DNA from: an uncultured Planctomycetaceae bacterium
Lineage (GTDB): Bacteria > Planctomycetota > Planctomycetia > Pirellulales > UBA1268
DNA length: 14,327 nt
Reading direction: 5' to 3'
NCBI GenBank assembly: GCA_903958265.1
Contig: CAJBSQ010000401.1
Location: forward strand, 1-14,327
Shown: positions 8,018-13,500 of the stretch, piece by piece
Numbering within the stretch: position 1 is the stretch's first letter
Layout of the letters: the number at the start of each line of letters is the position of its first letter
The notes under the pieces: model-generated
What the model was told of the DNA's origin: nothing
Databases searched by the model: none
The model's input: the letters and a program-made list of their open reading frames with translations, nothing else
Translations under genes and position numbers: made by a program

Positions 8018-9139
8018 TCAGTCCGCGAGGCCGAGCGGAAACGGGCTGAGGTTGACCAGGCCGGCTGCCGTCACGAGGTAGTCGTTCTCGATCCGCAGGC
8101 CACTGCGGAGGGCCGGATCGTAGAGGGCCGGTTCGACGGCGATCACCTCCCCCTCCTCCAGCACATCGTCCCACGAGGGGTTGAGGTGCGGAGCCTCGTG
8201 GACTGCCAGGCCGATGCCGTGTCCGAGGTGGCTCGACCAGGAGCCGACGTTCGCGGTGGCCAGCCAGTGGCGGACCTCCTCGTAGATGTCGCGACACCGC
8301 ACGCCCGGCCTGGCGATCCGCTCCACGATCGCGAGCGCTTCACAAGCGTGCGCCCACGCCGCCTGCTGCTCGTCGGTCGGCCGCCGGTCCACGGCGATCA
8401 CCCGCGAGGTGTCGGCGAAGTAGCCGCGGTAGGCCGGGCCGAGATCGAGGATGAAGAGATCTCCGGCGACGCATTCCCGGCTCCGCGGCGGTCCCCCCCG
8501 GACGCCGCTGGCGTAATCGTTGCCGGTGCCCGTGAGCATCTCCCCGCAGGAGGCCACCGCCGCCGCCTGTAGCTCGGAGAACACGGTGAGTTCGCTCACG
8601 CCGGGGGCCACCACCTCGCGGGCCCTGGCGACCATGGCGCCGGTGGCATCGATCGCCCGCTGGAGCACGGCGAGTTCGTCGGGATCCTTGCGCCGGCGCT
8701 GGCGGAGGAGTTCGGGTTCGATGTCTTCGACGGCGGCGTCGCCGAGCCAGCGGGTGACGTGTGGCGGGCAGGACGAGAACTCCACGCCCACGCGGCGGGC
8801 CGTCCCGCGGGCGGCGAGCCAGTCGCCGAAGATGGCCGCGGAGGCCTCGCGTTGATCGTTCCGCAAGGTGGATCGCCACTTCGCCGCGTAGGTTCGCACC
8901 TCGTCGGCAGCGGCTTGATCCACGGGCCTGTCGGGACAAACCAGCAGCACGTCGCCCGAGGCGAGCACCGCGGCCAGCGGCGAGAATCGGGCGTCCCAGC
9001 GATGTCCGGTGAGATACTGCACGTGCTCGGGAGCGACCACGACGACGGCATCGAGCGAGCGGTCTGCCATGTGGCGGCGGAGGCGGTCCTGACGATGGCG
9101 GCAGGACGCGAGATCGAGCAGTGGTTCGGCGCCGTTCAT
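8018..9139 (-). CDS. M24-family metallopeptidase (Xaa-Pro aminopeptidase/dipeptidase-like)
   Basis: A 373-residue cytosolic enzyme of the creatinase/prolidase type. Residues about 12-145 form the N-terminal creatinase domain (LDAVVVVAPEHVQYLTGHRWDARFSPLA). Residues about 155-373 form the pita-bread catalytic domain. All five dinuclear-metal ligands are visible: Asp232 (LDLGPAYRGYFADTSR), Asp243, His307 (LGHGIGLAVHEAPHL), Glu336 (VEPALY) and Glu351 (RIENDYLV). Known: intact members remove or release residues next to proline, so peptide turnover is the expected role; exact substrate is open (aminopeptidase P, prolidase or a related hydrolase). There is no signal peptide. GGGAG five bases before the ATG fixes the start at 9139. 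Confidence 0.92.
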   Translation of the reverse strand: MNGAEPLLDLASCRHRQDRLRRHMADRSLDAVVVVAPEHVQYLTGHRWDARFSPLAAVLASGDVLLVCPDRPVDQAAADEVRTYAAKWRSTLRNDQREASAAIFGDWLAARGTARRVGVEFSSCPPHVTRWLGDAAVEDIEPELLRQRRRKDPDELAVLQRAIDATGAMVARAREVVAPGVSELTVFSELQAAAVASCGEMLTGTGNDYASGVRGGPPRSRECVAGDLFILDLGPAYRGYFADTSRVIAVDRRPTDEQQAAWAHACEALAIVERIARPGVRCRDIYEEVRHWLATANVGSWSSHLGHGIGLAVHEAPHLNPSWDDVLEEGEVIAVEPALYDPALRSGLRIENDYLVTAAGLVNLSPFPLGLAD

Positions 9140-9164
9140 GCGATGCTCCCGGAGGGTGTGCGGG

Positions 9165-9173
9165 AGTGTAGCA
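9165..9173 (-). promoter_or_regulatory. Candidate extended -10 promoter of the M24 peptidase-like gene
   Basis: On the minus strand TGCTACACT gives a TGn extended element joined to TACACT (four of six to the -10 consensus). It lies 25 bp before the ATG, leaving a leader of about 20 bases that contains the GGGAG ribosome site. No -35 box is visible, as is usual for extended -10 promoters. Confidence 0.4.
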
Positions 9174-9257
9174 CTCGCGTCGATGGCCTCATGGACGGGG
9201 AGAAGACGCCGCCCTGCTCTCGAGGCCGCACCTCACCCACTCCTCAGCTCCTCGGGA

Positions 9258-9318
9258 GGTGCAGGTTTGTGAGCTGCACCACGATCGGCGTGGGTGACCG
9301 CAGGAAGAAAACCTGCGG
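9258..9318. repeat. Inverted pair of REP-like hairpins (REPIN/BIME-like)
   Basis: Two perfect 7-bp palindromes lie close together. GGTGCAG (9258-9264) pairs with CTGCACC (9274-9280) over a nine-base loop. CCGCAGG (9298-9304) pairs with CCTGCGG (9312-9318) over a seven-base loop. Read on opposite strands, both contain GCAGGTTT, so the units are in inverted orientation 17 bp apart. The second hairpin also sits 30 bp past the stop of the 95-residue gene and could end its transcript. The wider gap 9140-9347 holds no gene. Confidence 0.45.
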
Positions 9319-9347
9319 CTACCGAAGAGAAATGGCCCTCGATGCCA

Positions 9348-9635
9348 TCAGCCCGCGAAGAAATGAGCCCGCGAACTGACGCCCCGTTCACGGCGCCGCC
9401 GCGGGCGAGGCGGGGCAATCATCTGCGACTCGAGCACGTCGGTGATCATCGCCGCGTCGATCTCACCGCCGGTCGCGGCGAACGCGTCACACTGCCCGTC
9501 GAAGTCGAGCACGTCTGCGATCGGCCAGACCGGCGTCGCGCGGACCGTGCAGGTCTGACCCGCCACCTGCATGGCGAGGAGCGTGGCGGTCCGGGATTCG
9601 TGCGTGTCGCTGACGCGGAGGGTGGTGGCGTGCAT
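9348..9635 (-). CDS. 95-residue protein of unknown function
   Basis: I do not recognise this protein. It has 95 residues and no signal peptide or membrane segment. The first 70 residues look like a small alpha/beta domain (TLLAMQVAGQTCTVRATPVWPIADVLDFDGQCDAFAATGGEIDAAMITDVLES). The tail is strongly basic and Pro/Arg-rich (PPRPRRRRERG) and could bind nucleic acid or be disordered. The call as a real gene rests on an excellent GAGGAG ribosome site seven bases before the ATG, a sigma-54-type promoter at the right distance and a leader hairpin. The frame is open further upstream to 9917, but that part overlaps the next gene and does not read like protein. It lies between the UVR-motif gene and the M24 gene, all on the minus strand. 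Confidence 0.65.
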   Translation of the reverse strand: MHATTLRVSDTHESRTATLLAMQVAGQTCTVRATPVWPIADVLDFDGQCDAFAATGGEIDAAMITDVLESQMIAPPRPRRRRERGVSSRAHFFAG

Positions 9636-9660
9636 GGGATGGCTCCTCGGGGCGGGGCGT

Positions 9661-9682
9661 GACGGCGAAGGCGTTCGCCGTC
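9661..9682 (-). promoter_or_regulatory. Perfect 9-bp hairpin in the 5' leader of the 95-residue gene
   Basis: GACGGCGAA (9661-9669) and TTCGCCGTC (9674-9682) form an uninterrupted nine-pair stem with a four-base loop. It would start within a few bases of the transcript end predicted from the sigma-54 element and ends 13 bp ahead of the ribosome-binding site. It could stabilise the mRNA, act as a binding site or affect translation; the sequence alone does not decide. Confidence 0.55.
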
Positions 9683-9694
9683 GTGATTCTTCCC

Positions 9695-9710
9695 TGCATA
9701 CGGCGTGCCA
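9695..9710 (-). promoter_or_regulatory. Sigma-54 (-24/-12) promoter for the 95-residue gene
   Basis: On the minus strand TGGCACG (9710-9704), four spacer bases, then ATGCA (9699-9695). This matches the RpoN consensus TGGCACG-N4-TTGCW at all but one base, with the invariant GG and GC exactly 12 bp apart. Transcription would start near 9685, about 50 bases before the ATG at 9635. Caution: the -24 box lies in a small palindrome (GGCGT/ACGCC), which could be an alternative reason for its conservation. Confidence 0.55.
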
Positions 9711-9750
9711 CGCCGAACAGTTCTTGCGAAGCCCGCCAAACCCTTTGAAC

Positions 9751-9770
9751 AGCCCGCATAGTTTGCCCAG
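9751..9770 (-). promoter_or_regulatory. 20-bp upstream element, copy A
   Basis: Minus-strand CTGGGCAAACTATGCGGGCT matches copy B at 13390-13409 in 17 of 20 bases. It lies 116 bp before the ATG of the 95-residue gene, which is about -66 to -85 from the predicted sigma-54 start. That is the usual place for an enhancer-binding-protein site. Confidence 0.4.
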
Positions 9771-9790
9771 CCTGACAGCCGGCAGCCGCT

Positions 9791-9824
9791 GGTGAGCCGA
9801 CCTGGAGGGTTGGGCAACCTCACC
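9791..9824 (-). terminator. Nested hairpin after the UVR-motif gene
   Basis: GGTGAG (9791-9796) pairs with CTCACC (9819-9824). Inside it GGTT (9808-9811) and AACC (9816-9819) give a competing smaller stem. It lies about 40 bp past the stop of the UVR-motif gene and could end its transcript before the sigma-54 promoter region. No T-tract is present. Confidence 0.3.
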
Positions 9825-9861
9825 GGCGTCGCGGCCGTGTAAGTTTTGCCGCCCCAAACCT

Positions 9862-10641
9862 TCAGCGGGCCCCGTCGGGATGGTCGCCCGCTGCCTGATC
9901 AACGCCGACCGCCTCACCGCTGCGGATGCGGTCGCGGATCTTGGCGGCGAGTTCGTAGTCCTCGGCCTTCACGGCCTCGGCAAGCTGCTCGGCCAACGTG
10001 CGGCCGATCTCGTACCGCTGGCGAACGCTTTCTCGCATCTCCTGAAGCCGCTTCACGAGTTCGTCGTCGTCGAACTGCTGCGCCGCATCGTACCGAGCGA
10101 ACAGGTCGCGAAACATGGTCAGACCCTGGTTGATCTCGCCGATCGCTGCCTCCGGGCCGTTCTCCTCGAGCGCCGCCAGGGCCGCTGCCTGGACGCGGTG
10201 AAAGAGCACGAACGGTCGGTACTGCTCGTGCGACAGCGTCCATTCCTCGTCGGGCGAGTGCTCGCGGACGAAATCCATGAACGCCAGGCTGTGATCGGCA
10301 TCGCGGGCGGCCTGCCGATACGCCCGCAGCGACAGCCAGCAGAGCCGCCGCTGATAAAACTGGGCGAATTCCCGGTCGGCCTCGATGCACTGTTCCTTCG
10401 TCAGCCGGAAGGCGTCCCCCTCGCGGATCACCTCGCCCACGAGGTAGTCGTAGTAGGTTTCCGCCCCGTTCGGCCGTTGGCCGTCGGGGCGAAGGTCGGT
10501 CTCCATCTGCACGACGCCCATGTCGATCCGCATCTGGAGCACGTGGCGTCCGGAGCGGGTCTTGATGAGCCTCGCGTTGACCTCGCCCGGGCGGAAATCC
10601 CAGTTCCGGAGGAGGGAATCGATGTCGCGGGGGGAGGGCAT
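9862..10641 (-). CDS. UVR-motif (UvrB/UvrC motif) protein
   Basis: A 259-residue cytosolic protein with no signal peptide. Its C-terminal part (about 215-241, LAEQLAEAVKAEDYELAAKIRDRIRS) is a clear UVR motif, the helical hairpin that links UvrB to UvrC and also occurs in unrelated bacterial proteins. The first 95 residues look like a beta-rich domain (GRHVLQMRIDMGVVQMETDLRPDG). The middle is helical and TPR-like (FYQRRLCWLSLRAYRQAARDADHSLAFMDFVREH). There is no helicase or nuclease domain, so it is not UvrB or UvrC. Known: isolated UVR motifs act in protein contacts, also in stress regulators such as McsA. A planctomycete-type adaptor is the best inference. AAGGA eight bases before the ATG and an extended -10 promoter support the start at 10641. 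Confidence 0.82.
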   Translation of the reverse strand: MPSPRDIDSLLRNWDFRPGEVNARLIKTRSGRHVLQMRIDMGVVQMETDLRPDGQRPNGAETYYDYLVGEVIREGDAFRLTKEQCIEADREFAQFYQRRLCWLSLRAYRQAARDADHSLAFMDFVREHSPDEEWTLSHEQYRPFVLFHRVQAAALAALEENGPEAAIGEINQGLTMFRDLFARYDAAQQFDDDELVKRLQEMRESVRQRYEIGRTLAEQLAEAVKAEDYELAAKIRDRIRSGEAVGVDQAAGDHPDGAR

Positions 10642-10691
10642 GCGGTGAATCCTTCGTCGTGGTCGACGCGGGCCTCACTGCCCGCGTCACG

Positions 10692-10700
10692 ATTATATCA
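10692..10700 (-). promoter_or_regulatory. Extended -10 promoter of the UVR-motif gene
   Basis: Minus-strand TGATATAAT combines a TGn extension with a perfect TATAAT box, the best sigma-70-type -10 in the window. It lies about 50 bp before the ATG at 10641. No -35 box is needed or seen. Five-base arms CCGCG and CGCGG flank it on either side. Confidence 0.6.
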
Positions 10701-10730
10701 CCCGCGGTCAGATGGTCGCGCGGGAGGCAT

Positions 10731-11171
10731 TCATGATTCCGGCTGCTGCCGCATCTGCTTGGTGCGGCCGCGGAGCTTCTTCGATTCCAGCCGTTTGGCG
10801 ATCGCCGACCGGGGCGTGCGGGTCGCCCGCCGCCGCTTCGGGGGCGTCAGGCTGCGGAGAATGATCGAGGACAGTTTGTCGAGGCACTCGGCGACGTTTC
10901 GGGGCTGGTCGCGATGCACCTGGCTGGAAATCACCAGCGCCCCCTCGACGGTGAGCCGCGACCGCTCCGCGGCCAGCATCCGGCCGCGGACGTCGTCGGG
11001 GAGGTGGGGCGATCCAGCGACGCGAAACCGTAACACGGCCTTGCTGTCGGTGCGGTTGACGTGCTGGCCACCGGGGCCGCTCGAGCGGGCGAACTGCCAC
11101 TCCAGGGCGTCGGCCGGGATGACCACCTCGCGGCGGCCATCGCTGACGTTCAGGGGGCGGGAGCGGGCCAT
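10731..11171 (-). CDS. arfB: Ribosome-rescue peptidyl-tRNA hydrolase ArfB
   Basis: A 146-residue protein of the ArfB/YaeJ type, which enters stalled ribosomes lacking a stop codon and hydrolyses the peptidyl-tRNA. The catalytic GGQ is at residues 34-36 within SSGPGGQHVNRTDSKAVLRF, the class-I release-factor motif. The domain ends near residue 105. A very basic tail follows (LTPPKRRRATRTPRSAIAKRLESKKLRGRTKQ), which in known ArfB proteins inserts into the empty mRNA channel. Length is close to E. coli ArfB (140) and far below release factors RF1/RF2, and no codon-recognition domain is present. The frame is open upstream to 11786, but the family N-terminus and a GAGGA ribosome site set the start at 11171. 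It lies 89 bp upstream of the UVR-motif gene. Confidence 0.92.
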   Translation of the reverse strand: MARSRPLNVSDGRREVVIPADALEWQFARSSGPGGQHVNRTDSKAVLRFRVAGSPHLPDDVRGRMLAAERSRLTVEGALVISSQVHRDQPRNVAECLDKLSSIILRSLTPPKRRRATRTPRSAIAKRLESKKLRGRTKQMRQQPES

Positions 11172-11195
11172 GCGATGCTGATTCCTCGGAGCATC

Positions 11196-11201
11196 ATTAT
11201 G
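11196..11201 (-). promoter_or_regulatory. Candidate -10 box of arfB
   Basis: Minus-strand CATAAT matches five of six -10 bases and lies 25 bp before the ATG. A perfect TTGACA occurs further up (11254-11249) but is 47 bp away, too far to pair with it. The gap 11172-11439 otherwise holds only the divergent promoter candidate of the TIM-barrel gene. Confidence 0.35.
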
Positions 11202-11342
11202 CACCGCCGCCAGCCCTCGACGGAAGGCAAGCCAAGGGACGGCCTGTTTGTCAAGGGCGGATCGGGGTGGTGGTGCTGTCATCCGCCGCGTCGCCCCCGC
11301 GTGCGTCTCTCTCGGCCGTGTGACCGCTTCTGGCCGCTTTAC

Positions 11343-11372
11343 TAGACAGCATGCTCGACCCCCTCGCATACT
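11343..11372 (+). promoter_or_regulatory. Candidate sigma-70-type promoter of the TIM-barrel gene
   Basis: TAGACA (11343-11348, five of six to -35) and CATACT (11367-11372, four of six to -10) are 18 bp apart and lie 68 bp upstream of the ATG at 11440. Confidence 0.4.
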
Positions 11373-11439
11373 TCCGGCCCGATGAGGCGGGCGATCACGC
11401 CGCGCGTGGATGCGGCGACCCCCTGGAGGAATCACGACG

Positions 11440-12381
11440 ATGTTCGATGTTGCCGTCAGCGAAATCACCAGCTCCCGCTGGGATCTGCAGCACGAGATCG
11501 CGCGGGTGGCGGAGTACGGCTTTGAGTCGCTCTCGCTCTGGAGGCCGAAGGTGTCGGACCTGGGCACGGCGTCCGCTGCCCGACTGCTCGGTGCCGCCGG
11601 CATCCGGGTGTCGAGCCTGCAGTGGGCCGGCGGGTTCACCGGCGGCGACGGCCGCTCGTTTACGGAGAGCGTCGATGACGCCGTGGAAGCGATTGCCGCC
11701 GCGGCCGAACTCTCCGCTCCCGTGCTCGTGATCCACAGCGGCTGCCGGGGTGGCCATACCCGCAGCCATGCCCTTCGGCTCCTCATGCAGGCGGTCGAGA
11801 CTTTGGCGCCGCTGGCCTCCCGGTCTGGCGTCAGCCTGGCGGTCAGGCCGGTGGCCCCGCAGGCTGCTCCGGGCTGTAGTTTCCTTGCTGGCCTCGCCGA
11901 GACGCTCGACCTCGTGGAGGGGTTTGGCGACCCGAGCGTGCGGCTTTCGCTTGACCTCTGGCACTTCGGCCACGACGACCAGTTCGCCCACCTGCTGCCG
12001 CGGCTCGCGGCGGCGGCGGCGGTGGTGCAGGTGGCCGATCGCTGCGGCCCGCCGTCTCCCGCGGCCGACCGTCTGCCGGCCGGGCACGGATCGCTCCCGC
12101 TGGAACGCCTGGTCGGGGATCTGGTGGGCCATGGCTACCACGGGGCCGTTGAGTTCGATCCCGTTGGCGAGGCGGTCGAGATCCTGGGGTACGAAGGGGT
12201 CTGGCAGGAAACGCGGCTGGTGGCCGAATCCTGGTCTGATCGCCTCGCAGCGCGGCGATACGGTCCACTGCCGAGCGGCATCCATGCCGATCGGGGTAGT
12301 CGCCGCGGTCAGTTCCGGGCGGCGTCGGCTGCGGGCGTCCGCAGGTCCCACGCCTCGAGCCACTCCGGCTCGCCGGGCTGA
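11440..12381 (+). CDS. Sugar phosphate isomerase/epimerase-like TIM-barrel protein
   Basis: A 313-residue protein of the xylose-isomerase-like (AP endonuclease 2) TIM-barrel group. Barrel elements in order: FDVAVSEITSSRWDL (2-16), GFESLSLWRPK (27-37), GIRVSSLQW (54-62), APVLVIHSG (93-101), GVSLAVRPV (130-138), VRLSLDLWHFG (167-177), VVQVADRCG (195-203) and GAVEFDP (235-241). His99, Asp172, His175, Asp200 and Glu238 fall where related enzymes place active-site residues. The glutamate usual in the strand-5 region (LALEP-like) appears as Arg136 (LAVRP), which may change or abolish catalysis. TGGAGGA nine bases ahead of the ATG fixes the start. The last 24 codons overlap the opposite TraB/GumN-like gene, and the tail (from about 282) is Arg/Ser-rich and low in structure. 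Substrate unknown. Confidence 0.75.
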   Translation: MFDVAVSEITSSRWDLQHEIARVAEYGFESLSLWRPKVSDLGTASAARLLGAAGIRVSSLQWAGGFTGGDGRSFTESVDDAVEAIAAAAELSAPVLVIHSGCRGGHTRSHALRLLMQAVETLAPLASRSGVSLAVRPVAPQAAPGCSFLAGLAETLDLVEGFGDPSVRLSLDLWHFGHDDQFAHLLPRLAAAAAVVQVADRCGPPSPAADRLPAGHGSLPLERLVGDLVGHGYHGAVEFDPVGEAVEILGYEGVWQETRLVAESWSDRLAARRYGPLPSGIHADRGSRRGQFRAASAAGVRRSHASSHSGSPG

Positions 12382-13277
12382 AGCCCGAAGTCTTCACGGA
12401 GCCGCTCGTCGAAGTCGTCCATGTGGGCCGCTCCGTAGAAGATGGCGATCCGCCGCCGGCCCTTCGCAATCTCGTCGCCAAGCACGTCGAGGGCGGCGGC
12501 ATTGCGGTCGGTGATCAGCGTCGAGCCCTCCTCTCCGCCAAAGGCCGCTGTGAGCACGTCCATGTCGGTGAACTGCTCGGCCATCATCCTGCGGAGCCGT
12601 ACCTGTCGCTCGGGCCCCGATCCAAAGAGAATCCCGAACAGCTCCCCGAAACTTACATCGCCGGCAGCCTCGCCGCGGTCGGCCCGGGCCATGCTCTCCC
12701 GCATGAGCTTCGTGAACATGCTCCACCAGCTTTCGCCCCGCTTGGCCATGGCGGCATCGAACTCCTTTGGCGAGAGGTCGGCATGCACGAAGTTGTCGGC
12801 GGCGTAGTCGATCCGCTCCAGCTGAAACTCGAGCCCGAGCATCTGCTTGAGGCTCTGCTGGGCTGAGCCGATGGCGCCGGCCGGCTTGCGGCCCGGCTTC
12901 GGCACGCGGGCGTTGGGAGGGGCCACGAGTTCGTACAGCACCGCGTCGTAGTCGGCGAACAGCCGGTCAAGGGTGGCATAGTAGCCGGCGCCCCCGACGT
13001 GCACGGCGGCCACGAGATCGACCTGGAGCGGCCTGCGGCGGCCTGCCTGCGCCGCGATGTCAGCGGTTTCGCGGTACTCGACGATCGCGGTGTCGAGGGA
13101 GACGGCCGCCCCGTCGTCGTCCCGCACGAGCCGCAGGAACTCCGAGCGCGGCTGCGGTGCCTGGATCTGCCGATCGGGCCTGGGCTGTGCCGGTTCGGCC
13201 GCTCGCAGGCCGCGTTCTCCCGCGGGCACGAACGTGGCAAACAGGGCAAGCAGGGCTGCCAGGGCGGGGCGGTGCAT
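12309..13277 (-). CDS. Secreted TraB/GumN (TIKI-like) family protein
   Basis: A 322-residue exported protein of the TraB/PrgY/GumN superfamily, which includes the metalloprotease TIKI. A signal peptide (MHRPALAALLALFATFVPA) ends near residue 20-27. The mature protein carries the family signature in order: His93 in VAAVHVGGAGYY, Glu116 in AVLYELV, Arg258-Asn259 in TDRNAAALDVL and His285 in IAIFYGAAHMDDF. Known: the two GxxH-like motifs and the Glu are proposed to bind metal in TIKI. Members in bacteria are mostly uncharacterised, so periplasmic peptidase activity is inference. Ribosome site GGAG lies seven bases before the ATG at 13277. The frame stays open to 13493, but that part is not protein-like. 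The 3' end overlaps the convergent TIM-barrel gene by 73 bp. Confidence 0.82.
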   Translation of the reverse strand: MHRPALAALLALFATFVPAGERGLRAAEPAQPRPDRQIQAPQPRSEFLRLVRDDDGAAVSLDTAIVEYRETADIAAQAGRRRPLQVDLVAAVHVGGAGYYATLDRLFADYDAVLYELVAPPNARVPKPGRKPAGAIGSAQQSLKQMLGLEFQLERIDYAADNFVHADLSPKEFDAAMAKRGESWWSMFTKLMRESMARADRGEAAGDVSFGELFGILFGSGPERQVRLRRMMAEQFTDMDVLTAAFGGEEGSTLITDRNAAALDVLGDEIAKGRRRIAIFYGAAHMDDFDERLREDFGLQPGEPEWLEAWDLRTPAADAARN

Positions 13278-13389
13278 GACGGAGCTCCGGGGGATCAGTC
13301 GGCCCTCGATCGGGATCGGTATCCCTGCAGAATACCCGAGGCCGCGCAGGCCGCCACGAATGCGCCGCCTCAGGCCTGAAAAACACCCG

Positions 13390-13409
13390 AGCCCGCAGAG
13401 TCTGCCAAG
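13390..13409. promoter_or_regulatory. 20-bp upstream element, copy B
   Basis: Minus-strand CTTGGCAGACTCTGCGGGCT is 17/20 identical to copy A (9751-9770). It contains an 11-bp perfect dyad (GCAGA-C-TCTGC), as expected for a dimeric repressor or activator site. It lies 113 bp before the TraB/GumN-like ATG in the same orientation as copy A to its gene, and 92 bp before the divergent beta-barrel-like gene. Confidence 0.4.
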
Positions 13410-13500
13410 TTTCGTCAACCAGAACGACCGGCACGACCGATACCACAGGAGAATCCGCATTGGCGGAACAACGGCTCCTGCTCCACAGGACACTCACGCG

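Noticed and set aside
7875..8297. Upstream extension of the bioB frame to 8297
   Set aside because: It overlaps the M24 gene, is Arg/Pro-rich and lies before the normal BioB N-terminus, which has its own ribosome site at 7874.
9294..9662. Plus-strand frame of 122 codons opposite the 95-residue gene
   Set aside because: It lacks a ribosome site, crosses the leader hairpin and has shadow-like composition. The minus-strand frame has GAGGAG and a promoter.
11172..11786. Upstream extension of the arfB frame to 11786
   Set aside because: It runs antisense through the TIM-barrel gene and is far longer than any ArfB; family start and ribosome site point to 11171.
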